Positions 22,901 through 34,900 of a DNA stretch of 64,000 nucleotides are shown here, piece after piece. The translations under genes were made by a program, and so were the position numbers. The stretch covers positions 10,225,458 through 10,289,457 of the forward strand of contig CM119267.1 of assembly GCA_051294375.1 (NCBI GenBank), in the 5' to 3' direction. Under the pieces are notes generated by a model. The model did no database searches and was not told the origin of the DNA. It saw only the letters and a program-made list of their open reading frames with translations. Position 1 is the first letter of the stretch. Each line of letters starts with the position of its first letter. The stretch comes from Paraspadella gotoi. Its lineage: Eukaryota > Chaetognatha.

Positions 22901-25900
22901 TTCGCCGGATTCGGCTCGGACGGAGACTCGGACGATTCCGGCGACTGGCTGGGAATCGGGGGAAGGAATAAAAAGAAAGCGAAGAAAAAGAAGAGCAAGA
23001 GTAAGGAAGCGCAAAAGGCCGCCGCAAAGAAAAAGAAACTGGAAGAGAAAGCCAAGAAAAAAGCAGAGAGAAAAGAGAACAAGAAGAAAATGAAGGTAAA
23101 CAATAATTTTTATTTATTTATTTTTTTAAGATTATAAATACACAAAGTTCTCTTTCAAAGGAATCCGAAAAATCTTCTTGCAACGGCATTGATGGGGCGG
23201 ATTCAGACGAAGACATTGATTCGCTGCCGGTTCCTCCTCCAACCTCGGCTAAGTTAACCTCCTTGTCGGAGATCGAGAAGGCCGAGAAAGCCTACAATCT
23301 TAAGCAAGCGTTGCTTGACCGACTAGAAGCCCTCAGTGACCGTTTGCCCTTGAACACCCTGGACGAACTCATTGATCAATTGGGAGGGCCCAATTACGTA
23401 GCCGAGCTCACGGGTAAAAAACCTGTTGATAGTGAATTTAAACCTTCTGCTATTATGGTTCATACTTCTGCTTTCAGGTCGCAAGGGTCGAGTAATTTCC
23501 ACCAGCGACGGCTCGGTGGCGTACGTATCTCGCTCCGAGTCCGAGGCTTCTCTCGATACTCTCAACATTCTCGAGAAGGAAAGATTCATGAACGGAGAAA
23601 AGCTTGTCGCCATAATTTCAGAGGCTGCCTCCTCTGGAATCTCGCTCCAGGCCGATCGTCGCGCCATCAACCAGCGCCGACGCGTTCACATCACTCTTGA
23701 GCTTCCCTGGAGCGCCGACCGCGCCGTCCAACAATTCGGTCGGACCCATAGATCGAACCAAGTATCGGCGCCACAATACATCTTTATGATTTCCGACTTG
23801 GCCGGCGAAAGGAGGTTTGCGTCGACGGTCGCCAGGCGCTTGGAATGCCTTGGCGCTCTGACCCACGGAGACAGAAGAGCGAACGAGTCGCAAGATCTGA
23901 GCAGGTTTACCCCAAAATGGCTTGATAATTTTTACTATATATTGACTTCCCCCCCCCCATCTCCTAAAGATTCAACATCGACAACAAATTTGGGCACAGC
24001 GCCCTTCGGACAGTTTTGCGATCCATCACTGGAGAAGAGTCGCCGCGGACGCCGATGCCCACCACTTTCTCTGACTCATCGGCGTCTTTTATCGAGGAAG
24101 CGCGTAGGGGATTGACCGGTGTCGGCATCGTCGTCAAGGACAACCCCGCCGTGGCTTCATGGAGAATGGACGAGCGCACGGACATTTCGAAATTCCTCAA
24201 CAGGATCCTCGGTGCGTATTCTGTCGTTGAGCACTATAGAACGGTTGTCGCTATAGCCTTTAGGATATTAATCTATTAGGATTGGAGGTCGACCTTCAAA
24301 ACGCCCTCTTTGACTATTTCACGCGCACGCTTCAAGAGATCATTCTCGCCTCCAAGCAGAGCGGAAGTTTCGACATGGGTATTTTGGATTTGGGTCTCGG
24401 TCCAGGAGAGTACGTCAGAAAACTTCAAGACAGGAGCCATTCTTTTGTCATCAAGTCCGCCACTGGTGAGAATTGAGACATACGAGTAGAAGGAAATGCC
24501 TAACTGTTATTACGCGTTCATACTTCATCACTTGACTTGATTTTATTTCATTCATTCCCTTAAAGTTTTCCAAAAAGATTGTAACTATTTTGTTTGCATT
24601 ACTTACTTCCTATTACAAAAAAAATATTAACCATTTTTTAGGGACTTACTCTGTCGACGTGAACTGCTTTGGAGTTGAGCGTGGGATGACATGGACTCAG
24701 GGCGTTAATGTATGGAGAGAGCACAACGGGGAAGACGACGGTTTTTACCTTTCAAAGACGCCTTCAGTTTCCGGTCGCTTTAGCGCCGTTCTTGCAGTCG
24801 CCGTCGCCTCGAAAAAATCGGAAACAGCGGGCGAGAAAACGTTTCAGCTTTACAAAGCCAGCACCGGGCTTCAATCTAAACTAGAAACTGTCTCAGAAAT
24901 GAAGAGGAAGTACAAAAAAGGTCTGTTGCGTCGCGACTCAGTTTTAATATTTATCGATTAACAAAGTTTGATTCTATCATGTAGTTCTTCCCCACCAACA
25001 AAGTGGTTGTTGGTGGGGAAGAACCATGAAGAATCCCGGTTCCATTTGGAACCACAAATTCTATCATGTAATTCTTCCCCACCAACAACCACTTTGTTGG
25101 TGGGGAAGAACCATGAAGAATCCCGGTTCCATTGGAACCACAAATTTTATTTTTGCAACGAATTTTATTTTTACAAGAGCAGACATGTTTCGGCTCACAG
25201 TTCGAGCCTTCATCAGCGCATATAAGTTGTGTCAACTTATCTGATGAAGGCTCGTACTGTGAGCCGAAACATATCTGCTCTTGTAAAAATAAAATTCGTT
25301 GCAAAAATAAAATCAAACTTTGTTAATCTCTCAAACAACGAAAAAAGAAAGGATAATTACCATCAATATTTATCGAATAATTTTCTTTTTTTTGCTCATC
25401 GCGCAGTTTACGCGGACACCGCCGAGCCTTTGTGGAAAAACCACTACGAAATGTCATCGGTTCAATGTTCCCATCGGTATTGGACCGGGGGTTGTCAAAA
25501 GGCCGCTAAAGGACTACGTTGCGAAATCGGTCTTCGGACGCGAACTTACCACGTGCTTTCCGGCTCTGTGCTTTCGGTTTGGGGAACCGTGGAGTCCATA
25601 ATCAACTCCACAGGACTCCAGCGGACGATGCAGTTGATTCGTCTTCGGACCGAAGACCAGAAGCGAATCGTTGGATGCCTCATCCCCAATAACGTCGTTC
25701 AAAATCTCACATATCACCTCAAGCGCTTGGAGAAGAGTGCCGAAAATTCGAGCAGCAACGCGCACGCATCTTCTTCCTCTTACACGCCACAGCCCGCATC
25801 AGTCCGTGCGCTTCCCGCAACCACGCAACCTCCGGTGAATTTTACCGTTCCGCGGGTTCCTTCGCCTTCTAACAAGCCAAGCACTATCACGTTAAGCGAC

Positions 25901-25984
25901 GACGACGACGACGACGACCCTGACGAAGTGGAGCTACTAGGACTGATGGGTTCCGGCCGAAAAACCCTTGATTTGTTCATGTGA
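19971..25984 (+). CDS. SBNO1: Strawberry notch helicase-like protein
   Basis: Fourteen exons (19971-20939, 21029-21512, 21585-21742, 21812-22117, 22201-22279, 22366-22540, 22618-22788, 22864-23095, 23161-23413, 23478-23904, 23970-24211, 24280-24465, 24642-24920, 25407-25984) give 1,512 residues with consistent phases. SBNO proteins are nuclear SF2-type ATPases that modulate Notch and EGFR-dependent transcription. An Asn/Gln/Ser-rich N-terminus precedes the ATPase core: [15 protein letters not shown] (Walker A) and FDECHKAKN (DExH). An acidic/Lys-rich spacer occupies exons 7-9. The C-terminal helicase half has [27 protein letters not shown] and [17 protein letters not shown]. The last exon ends in Ser/Pro and poly-Asp low complexity. 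A foldback element sits in intron 13. SBNO1 versus SBNO2 is not resolvable. Confidence 0.95.
24960..25324. mobile_element. Foldback element in SBNO intron 13
   Basis: Outer arms AACAAAGTTTGATT / AATCAAACTTTGTT bound about 365 bp. The left part holds two tandem copies (about 24973-25058 and 25059-25145) of a unit with its own hairpin CCCCACCAACAA...TTGTTGGTGGGG. The right part is a hairpin of about 85-bp arms with GACATGTTTCGGCTCACAG and its complement. The ATGTTTCGRCTC core is shared with 10325-10474. It interrupts no exon; the 486-bp intron is far longer than its neighbours because of it. Confidence 0.85.
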
Positions 25985-26461
25985 CCCAGTGATCACAGTG
26001 CTTATGAAAAATTTCTGAAACTTCAAAGAAATAGCCTTAGAATAAAAAACCCTATTGTTAGGTCCCAGTCAACCTGATGGATCAAAGTCACTTCATGAAT
26101 TCCCTTGTTGATTTAAGTTCTTAAATTCGCATCATTTATGTCTTTTGCCGTAGTTATTATATCAAGTGCCGTAGGCTGTACCGTGTTTACGCCACAATGA
26201 CTTTTATTATTTGTATGAATCGTTTGATTTTTTCCAGTTTTTTTAAAACCATATTTGGTTTTTAATAATAAAATATTCTTAGTAATTCCAGCTTTTCTAA
26301 AGAGTTGCATGGCGTACGTAAATCGTAATTTTTCTTTTACTTAGAATCATTGTTTATGATAGAACTTGAGGGGTTTATGGTGCAGTGGACGAAATCGAGG
26401 CTTCCTCTTTGAGGGACGAAACGGGACATCGTGTGGTGAACTAAATTTCTTTAAGGGAAAC
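25985..26461. other. Intergenic, SBNO to UBE2K
   Basis: No gene is recognised. The GC-balanced 100 bp before 26462 is likely the UBE2K 5' UTR and promoter. Confidence 0.4.
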
Positions 26462-27601
26462 ATGGCGAACATCGCCGTGCAGCGAATCAAACGCGAATTC
26501 AAGGAGGTTGTTAAAAGCGAAGAGGTAAAGACTTAAGAAAAACCGATGTCTTGTCCCATATCACTGATATTATCACTCTAGTGACCATTTGAAACCGGCC
26601 GCTATGAAAAATTCGCCTTTCGAAAACGCGTATAGATTTGAACATTTTGAAAATAGGCGCATAAAGACAAAACGCATACATTTTTATATAAAAAATTTTA
26701 CTATATTAGACTTTAAAAATGTTTATTGAAATTTAAAAATAAATGTAAAAAAATAATTTATTTCACTATATATTAGATTTAATCATATTCTTTATATAAA
26801 GTATATTCTTTTATAATGTAATTAGAAGAGGGATGTTAGTGTTGTCTTCTGGAAATAGAGGGAGCAATCTATACAATACAAGGTTAAAAGTTACTTTCTG
26901 CCCTAGTTTTCTAATTAGATATAAGATAATATTTATGATAATTGATATTTGGTTGGGTTCGTAATTATAAGATAAGTAGCAAATTCGAGCTTTTCAAACA
27001 TAAAGGGAAATTCGTTACTTGGAATTCATAATCTCACTAATTTGTACTAATATGAGTAATATCACAAAAAAGCCCGTTAAAAACTGATTCGGGTCTATTG
27101 ATTATAATTTCTTAAAAGTAATATGCCGTGCCATTGACTATTCTTAAAACTAAAGTATTTAGAATTTTATACTTAATAACTTTGTTACAAAATCAAAAAA
27201 TATATCAGTATAGTTTTTTAGGGCTTTCAGGCAATTTAAATATCATGATTATTTTTATTTTCAAATTTTTAAAAATCGTTCTAAAAGTGAGATAAAAATT
27301 TTTCTCTCAAAAATATTAAGCTATTGTATAGTATTGAGAGGGGAGATATTTTTACAAGCAATCTTTCACCTCTCACTCGAGTAAACGTAAACTTAGGGAC
27401 ATTATATTTATACATCAAAAATGTATATTTCTTGTCTTTAATAATCTCTATCAAACATTTTAAATTCTCTGTTTTGGTTTGATGAATTTTTTCTAGCGGC
27501 GGGTTTCAACTGGCCACCTCGTGTATGATTTATACAATGATTAATGTACTTTGTCGAACGGTACAATCCATGAATTGTAAAAATTCAGTAAAATTTTCTA
27601 A

Positions 27602-27633
<32 letters not shown>

Positions 27634-28419
27634 TTATATATATGGAACTAAATTCGCTGTCTTAAGGTCGCTCGTTGCCACATAAAAGTCGAGCTGGTCA
27701 ACGATTCTTTTACGGAGCTTCGTGGTGAAATCGCGGGCCCACCGGACACCCCCTACGAAGGAGGCACCTTTCACCTCGAAATTAAGATCCCAGAGACGTA
27801 TCCCTTTAACCCGCCGAAAGTACGCTTCATCACGAGAATATGGCACCCGAACATCTCTTCCGTAACCGGCGCCATCTGCCTCGATATTTTGAAAGATCAG
27901 TGGGCAGCCGCGATGACCCTCAGAACCGTCCTTCTCTCCTTGCAGGTGTCAACTACAAACGTACTTATAATATACTGCACCATATTTTTTAAATTTACTT
28001 TTCAAATATATTGTTTGGGCACACAATTAGGCGTTGCTGGCCGCAGCAGAACCAGATGATCCTCAGGATGCCGTCGTCGCCAAACAGGTACAGCTTTTTA
28101 GGGTATCAAACGCTCAGTTAACTAAGTTAACTTTTTCCCTGCAGTATAAGGACATGCCTGAAATATTCAAGCAAACCGCGACGCATTGGTCCAATGCATA
28201 TGCTGGCGCTCCTGTACAAGTGCACGAATATGATGATTATGTGAAAAAACTGGTCGACATGGGGATCCAAGAGGTATTGTTATTTCACTCTTATTTGACT
28301 TGCCCCACAAGCCTGACCCTATGTTTATCATTATCATCCGACAGCACAGCGCCCGTGTTGCGCTATCGTCTTCGAATTGGGAAGTGGAACGAGCAACGGA
28401 GCAATTATTCAGCAGCTGA
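26462..28419 (+). CDS. UBE2K: Ubiquitin-conjugating enzyme E2 K (E2-25K, with UBA domain)
   Basis: Five exons, 26462-26524, 27667-27945, 28031-28087, 28145-28273 and 28345-28419, give exactly 200 residues, the length of the vertebrate orthologue. UBE2K accepts ubiquitin from E1 and builds Lys48-linked chains in the cytosol. It begins [16 protein letters not shown]. The UBC core shows [17 protein letters not shown], the YPFNPPKV stretch, the HPN active-site tripeptide ([10 protein letters not shown]) and the catalytic Cys in [22 protein letters not shown] follows. The C-terminal UBA domain occupies exons 4-5 ([27 protein letters not shown]). The first intron (1.14 kb) is unusually long for this window. 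Confidence 0.97.
26525..27666 (+). other. Long AT-rich intron 1 of UBE2K with (ATT)n microsatellite
   Basis: A 1,142-bp GT-AG intron that is about 75% AT with no coding sequence and no recognisable transposon ends. An ATT triplet microsatellite lies at about 27600-27633. Other introns of this gene are 57-85 bp, so this one has probably grown by insertion of a now-unrecognisable element. Confidence 0.6.
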
Positions 28420-29998
28420 TGCAACACCGAGTCACCCTTCGAGTTAATTAGAAAATAGTGCTGCAACTGAAATAGGGAAAATGGTCACCTTATCCAACGA
28501 TTCGATCTTCCTTGTCCCCTTTCCCCATTCGCCTTGTCTTATAACAGCCTTTGTTGAAGTGTCATCCTTTCGCGTCCATATATATGTGATTCTCACGTGA
28601 TATGCAATTGGGTAGCGCTAGCTACATTGCCTTTGAGTAGCTGTAGCAATAGGATGTGTTTTCATGATAGGATTTTATTTTATTTTTATTTTTCATTTAT
28701 TTATTCGAGTGAGCAAGTTGCAGTCATTGCTATAGACATCGAGGATTTGGATCTTTTCAATATTAGACCAATTCCATGGACATGTACCTTTGGTTTGCGT
28801 CAGTTGCTTGATCCATATTGGAACAGAAAATTAAATGCTTATTAGAGTAGGCCTTTGGCCTCTAATAACCGCTGCCAAAAACTCTTAGTCTTTTAATGAA
28901 GATCACTGCTCCTTGGCATTTGATCAATTGTGTATCTCTGGGGATGTTGGAAAATACGTAGCCGCTCTTTAAATCAAGGTAATGCTTTTCTTCTGTCTGC
29001 CGATTTATTCATTTGTCAATAATAAAATATCATGTTCAGAAATGTATTTTTTCTTAGTTCAAGTTCAAGAATAATGGAAATGGACTGACCCTCTACCCTA
29101 GTCAATTAAAGTGCTTTCTCACATTTTAAGACAATCATCCTATTATTTTTAAATTTAATTCGTATAGATCGTCTATAAAAATTAGTGTTCAGCTAGAGGG
29201 CCTCAAAGTATGTAATATTATCAATTATCTATTGACATAGAGATTGGCAAAACAGTCATTCTGATTTGATCAACTGAAAGTATTAAGCTTCCAAAAGTGC
29301 AACCCCGGTGGCGTATGAGCGAGAATTCCTTCTTCCCACCAAACGACCTTGGGTTCGTGTCCCATTGCATTGGTGTCAATACTAGTAAGCGGGACGGTAC
29401 ATCTACCCACCTGTAGTGGCGGACGACAGTCATATCCGAAGTTCTGAAATTAGCAAATAACAGGCGGTAATTTTTCCTGTCTGTGTGGCACTAAACTATT
29501 GCTATCTTTGTGGTTGAAAGCTCGGAAGAAATTGAAAACTGGAATGTGAAAAGCAAAGAATTTTTAATACAAGTAAAACAACCCAAGCAATTGTCATTTT
29601 TAAGGAGGAAATGAATTAGATTCGCTTTTTGTGTTTGAACACTTCATTTTACTTATTTTAACAGAGTTTTTATCTTGATATAACTCACGTTTATCTTTGA
29701 TCTCTCCAGTTATTACGAAAGGTTTCAACGCGACATAGGTTTCAACCTTGAAGCGTAACCGACGTAAGTTGTTAAAGCTAAAATTTCCCTTCGACCTAAC
29801 CCGGGTCCCAGATCGTCGTTTGTCACTTCGTCCGATATGTCGTCGTCACCTCGCTTCGTAGCTCCTCATCCTCCTCTTCCTCCTCCGTCGATTATTCTTC
29901 CCAGATCCGAAAAATACTTGTTTCTTTTTTCCCTTGAGCCTTTCATGCTTCGTATTAATTTTCTTAATTTTCTTACTCTACCCAAAAATTAAAGAAAA
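28420..29998. other. Intergenic, UBE2K to ANGEL-like gene
   Basis: About 1.6 kb with no supported coding region; short frames lack protein-like composition. It contains the SINE-like element at 29298-29440. The last 250 bp (29740-29998) is GC-richer with CT-rich tracts and is the likely 5' UTR and promoter of the downstream nuclease gene. Confidence 0.45.
29298..29440 (+). mobile_element. tRNA-derived SINE-like element
   Basis: GGTGGCGTATGAGCGAG (A-box-like) and TTGGGTTCGTGTCCC (B-box GGTTCGNNTCC) are about 38 bp apart, the spacing of a tRNA internal promoter. A non-tRNA body follows (GTGTCAATACTAGTAAGCGGG). The folded ends do not make a real tRNA acceptor stem. Its first block matches the copy at 6012-6118. 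Confidence 0.6.
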
Positions 29999-31300
29999 AT
30001 GTCTTCGCTGTTTCCAGTGTTTCCTGTCATAAGGGAAAGCGTTCATTTTGCAAAATGCCCTCGAAATATTGTTCGAAGATATTCGGATTCCATGCCCGAA
30101 AAGTCCTCGACTTTTCCTTCTAAAAAATTCTCAAGATCGACATCCCATGCAATAATCCGTTCAATCGCCCGACGCTCCGCCTCGACGTCTTCTAATTGGC
30201 ATCAAAAGCTCGCGTTCGATCGACGGGAAACAGATCGCGATGACGGGGTTATTCACAGTCGCCCGCGACCCCTCGTCCGTCCCCGAAGAGTTAACTTTAG
30301 CGTCATGACCTACAACATTCTGGCTCAGGCGAACCTCGAGCGTCACCGTCGCCTGTACGTCCAAAGCCCGGTTGATGCTCTCGAGTGGGAATGTCGAAAA
30401 GTCAGAATCCGTAACGCAATCATTTTCAGCGGTGCTGACATCGTCTGCCTTCAAGAAGTGGAAACCGACTGTTTCAACGACTTTTTAAAACCAACGATGG
30501 AATCTCGGGGTTTCGCGGGATTTTACATGCAAAAGTCGGAACTCCGCCGCGAAGGATGTGCCGTCTTTGTCAACAAGAATGTTTTTGAAGTGGAGGACGT
30601 TGAACTCGTCCACTTCAATAAGGGCGTCGGTATCCTTGACCGCGACAACGTAGCCATCTTCGTGATGTTGAATCCTCGGTGCGCCGACCTAGAGGGATCT
30701 GAAGGTTTCGGTCGCATCTGCGTCGCCACTACCCACCTGGTGTTTTCTCACAAACACGGTGACGTCAAATTGGCACAATTGGCGCTGATGATGAAGAAGC
30801 TCGACGCATTTTTGCCTCGCAACGCTCGTGTCCCGACCATTCTGTGTGGAGACCTCAACTTAGAACCAAACTCTCCCTTATATCGATTCGCTACTTCCGG
30901 GTCTCTCGATTATAGAAGATGGAAGCCGGAAGAGTTGGCTAAGACCATTTCCAGTGACGACGTGTTCGACGACGAACCGATCCCTGTTGACGACGTCTTG
31001 GAATCCCTTCAGTCTGGGGAAGAGGCTCCCACTAAGGGAAACCTGAGACATTCTTTTAAGTTTGTCTCTTCGTATGGGGAAAGGGAATCCGGTATTACGA
31101 CCTATCACGAGGGCGCCAAGAGTTGCGTAGATTATTTGTTCTACGATGCCGGGCAAAGAAAGTCTCACGCCGGGTTAGTTCTCACGGGCAGTCAACCAGT
31201 TCCCGACGAAGACAGACTCGAAGATATCGGAAAAATTCCAAATCATTTTCAAGGCTCGGATCATTTCCCTCTTCATTCCTCGTTTTCGTTAACGTTTTAG
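29999..31300 (+). CDS. ANGEL/CCR4-type endonuclease-exonuclease-phosphatase family protein
   Basis: A single exon of 433 residues. EEP-fold proteins of the ANGEL/nocturnin/CCR4 group act on RNA ends, as 3' exonucleases or 2',3'-cyclic phosphatases. Residues 1-98 are basic and Ser/Arg-rich and could be a mitochondrial-type leader (NIVRRYSDS...). The catalytic core shows FSVMTYNILAQANLE, ADIVCLQEVETDCF with the metal-binding Glu, GCAVFVNKN, LDRDNVAIFV, VATTHLVFSHKHGDVKLAQL, ILCGDLNLEPNSPLYRF and the final SDHFPL with catalytic Asp-His. The NTHL-type THLVF plus GDVKLAQL spacing is ANGEL-like. ANGEL1 versus ANGEL2 is uncertain. Confidence 0.88.
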   Translation: MSSLFPVFPVIRESVHFAKCPRNIVRRYSDSMPEKSSTFPSKKFSRSTSHAIIRSIARRSASTSSNWHQKLAFDRRETDRDDGVIHSRPRPLVRPRRVNFSVMTYNILAQANLERHRRLYVQSPVDALEWECRKVRIRNAIIFSGADIVCLQEVETDCFNDFLKPTMESRGFAGFYMQKSELRREGCAVFVNKNVFEVEDVELVHFNKGVGILDRDNVAIFVMLNPRCADLEGSEGFGRICVATTHLVFSHKHGDVKLAQLALMMKKLDAFLPRNARVPTILCGDLNLEPNSPLYRFATSGSLDYRRWKPEELAKTISSDDVFDDEPIPVDDVLESLQSGEEAPTKGNLRHSFKFVSSYGERESGITTYHEGAKSCVDYLFYDAGQRKSHAGLVLTGSQPVPDEDRLEDIGKIPNHFQGSDHFPLHSSFSLTF

Positions 31301-31944
31301 ATAACGAAATCGCTTATTGTACTAAAAATGTTATACATAAATATTTATGTAACGGTTTGTTAATTTTTGTATCTTTTCATGCCTGTGATATTGATGTTTT
31401 GGTATATAATATATTGTTTTCTTTTTAAGTTATTGATTTTGTAAGTTATTTGATAGTGAGATAATATTTTGCAATTACTGCTACATATGTATACGAGTTA
31501 GAAAAATTCAAAATGTAATTATTTTACATAAGAAATTTAAAAGAATATATAACAATTCATACGTTATATCGTGTTCCAACACAATGTATGCATTATCAAC
31601 TACTTTTGTTAATACAGAAACAAAAAGCCAAGTTTATAAAAAAACATAGTGCCAAAGGGTGCCTTCTAGAAATCGAATAAACAAATTGCTTCATATGCCT
31701 CGCTTTTCGCATATTTTTTTATATACCATATATATTAAAGTGAAGCCTTTTTTTCGTCGTTACTTTCCCGAACCATAGACATTGCTCGGTTCACTTTCTT
31801 CCTAGTCGCTCCTCCCATACCGTCATTCGCGCGTGAATACACCAATCACAGGCTTTCTAACAGGAAGCGGATCAAGAGGTATTTTATGGTGCGCGTTCCA
31901 TGAAAACAAACCCAACTATCTTGCGATTTGGACCGGCCCTTAAA
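31301..31944. other. Intergenic, ANGEL-like gene to receptor gene
   Basis: AT-rich 3' flank to about 31740, then a GC-balanced 200 bp (31750-31944) likely to be the receptor gene's promoter and 5' UTR. Nothing else is recognised. Confidence 0.4.
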
Positions 31945-34900
31945 ATGTCGCCGAGTACACAGAGATTTGCTGTATCTTTGTTTATTAGTATTTTCTTCAG
32001 GCACATATATTTTCAAAGGTATATCTTTGTCCTAAAAGATATATAAAATTAGTATTGATTCTATACGGTTTACAGAAGGCTTCATTATATAAAATGTGGT
32101 ACCCCTTTTTTGTGACCAGAACACGTTCCGAGAAAGCTACTGGACCAAATTTCTTGAAATTTAGTATGAACGATCCCTATGTGAATATAAATAGAACTAT
32201 CGAGGCGAATTTCAATATTTGACCCCTGAGCCGAGATATGGGGCACCGGAGGCAATAAATGGTCAAAAAAATTTTTTAAATTTCAATATTTTATTGTTTT
32301 TGTTTTGTAGTTGCATAGACGTTTACTTTTTCACAAAAACGTATTAATTACCACAGAAAATATTAGTTTACCTTCATTTTCAGCTTCATGAACATCAGCA
32401 GTTCAAGTCAGTTTTGGAATAATTTAGGAAAATTGGAAGTAAATGATGAACCATGCATCTTCAAACTATGCTTAATTATTGAAAATTTTTCAATTTTAGT
32501 TTTAAAAGGTTTTTTTTAATGTTTAAAACGTCAATGCACCTGATGCCACTAAAAAAATTCAAAAAATGAAAAAAAAATTTTAGGTTTTTTGGCTCCCCAG
32601 GGGTTCACCCCCAGGGCCCTGTATCTCTTGTCAGGGGTTGAATATTAAAATTCGCCTTGATAGTTCCATTTATATCGTCATTAAGACTCTAAATGTAAAA
32701 TTTCATGAAATTCGATCAAGTAGTTTGGTAGGAACAGATTCTGGTCACAAAAAAGGGGTACCACATTTTATAATATGAAGCCTTCTGTATATTTTCTATA
32801 GTTTTATGGCGGGGAACACAGAAGGAATGCAAAATGCTTCTGATGCAATAGATCGGTTACTTCAAAATTATGATATTCGACTTCGACCAAGTTTCGGAGG
32901 TTCGTCCCAGTTTATTCCAGACTTTATCGTTTATGTAACTGCGATTGTTTTTTACATTCTTTCTTAAGGCGATCCACTTTATGTTGGCATGGATTTGTCA
33001 ATTGCAACATTCGATGCCATTTCAGAAGTGGATATGGTAAGACCAGGGTAATTGAAAACTTTCGTTTGAATATTCGTTTATTAAAAAAACGATTCATTAA
33101 GGATTACACTATGACAATATATTTGAATCAATACTGGCGTGACGAGAGACTGGCGTTTTCCCACCCGGACGAACAAATGACTCTTACCGGAGACTTTGCT
33201 GAAAATATTTGGGTAAATATAATAAGCCTTTAAAAATATAAAAAAAATATTTCATAGAATTAAGTATAACATATTATTCTGCTTTCAAAATCTTAATTCA
33301 TTACGATCTGAGGTAGCCCTTATATAATTTTTTTTTTTCGAATTAACCAAGGTACCCGACACGTTTTTTGCCAACGATAAGCAATCTTTTCTCCATGATG
33401 TGACCGAAGCCAACAAGATGGTCCGTCTTTATGGCGACGGCTCCGTCGAATATGGAATGAGGTCTTTTTTAAAAAATTGACTGAAGAAATAATAAATTCA
33501 ATTCCATTCATTTTTTTTAAATCACAAAGGTTTACAAGCACTTTGGCCTGCATGATGGATCTTCACCATTACCCTTTAGATGTTCAAAATTGCACCGTCG
33601 AAATTGAAAGTTGTAAGTTTATCCCGAGGGAAAAAAATATCAAACACTTTAGGTGTACTGTAGTGATGTAATATCATATACCCGTTGGATACGACTGTTC
33701 CTTCTATCAGAGCCGCAATAGCACACTGGGCTAACGCTTTATCTCCGAACCTAATGGTCCCGGGTTCTAGCCCTGGTCCTTGCAAAAAGAGTGAGTCAAA
33801 AGTGACCACAGCCCCATGGGAGTACAGCAGGCATCTCCCTCCCTGTACCATCATCAGGGGTCACACCCCTCCAAGTGTGACCCCTTGACAGAAAAAATCT
33901 CCCAGTAGGACGCACTAAGTGTGGGGGCTATCCACACAGAGAGGCATGGCGACCCTATCTCCTCTCGGTCACTTTAGTACAATGATCTCCTTTCACTTCA
34001 CAATCAGACGGATACACAACCAAGGACGTAGTGATGTATTGGCGAAACGGTAGCGCTTCTATCGATGGTGTGGATCGAGTCAGACTTCCTCAATTCACTA
34101 TCACGGATTATCGGACAGTTTCAACTATTGAAGGCCTTGCCACTGGAGAGTACATCAGATTGTCGCTATCTTTCAAGTTGGAGGTTCGTCGATTCTTAAA
34201 ATATGAATTAACTATAAAAAAGAAAATGTACCCGGTAACAATTGTAAAATTCGAAATTTTTAGAGAAACATCGGGTATTTCATTTTTCAAACTTACTTGC
34301 CCTCGATTCTAATTGTCATGCTTTCGTGGGTTTCCTTTTGGATCAACCATGAAGCTACATCCGCTCGGGTAGCTCTTGGTAGGCTTCAATGAAATATTTA
34401 CAATTCTACATAGTATACAAATAAATAGGTTGTTTTTTTAGGTATAACTACTGTTTTAACTATGACAACAATTAGCACCGGAGTAAGGTCATCGCTCCCT
34501 CGCATTTCCTACGTCAAAGGTTTGAACGAACTGATGACTTTTTGTAATGGCTTTTATTAATAACTTCTACTTAACAGCCATCGACATCTATTTGGTGATG
34601 TGCTTCGTCTTCGTCTTCGCAGCCCTTCTCGAGTACGCCGCAGTGAACTACACCTTTTGGGGGAGCCGCGCACGGAAGAAAAAAAACGAGTGGAAGGCAA
34701 AAGTCACCTCGGGAGTTTTCGACCTACAAGACGAGGAAGATAGGGGCGCCGAGAATGCCGGATTCTCTCGAGAAGGCTCCGTCGACTTCGAAGACTTCAG
34801 GCGAATGCCAGCTTCTGGAATTCGAAACAGGCACGCTCGGCGTGGAGATCCGGGTGCGACAAAACTTTTTTTTCTCTTTGTTTTTACATACGTATTTTCT

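Noticed and set aside
24968-25326. Several overlapping frames on both strands
   Set aside because: They arise from the palindromic foldback in SBNO intron 13 and repeat each other.
27634-27846. Minus-strand 70-codon frame
   Set aside because: Antisense shadow of UBE2K exon 2.
29298-29440. True tRNA gene
   Set aside because: A and B boxes are present but acceptor and anticodon stems do not pair properly, so it is a SINE-like derivative.
34340-34520. Missing Pro in the pre-M2 PAR motif as a sign of cation selectivity
   Set aside because: Beta-type GABA-A and LCCH3 subunits normally have Ser/Ala there, so this is ordinary for the family.
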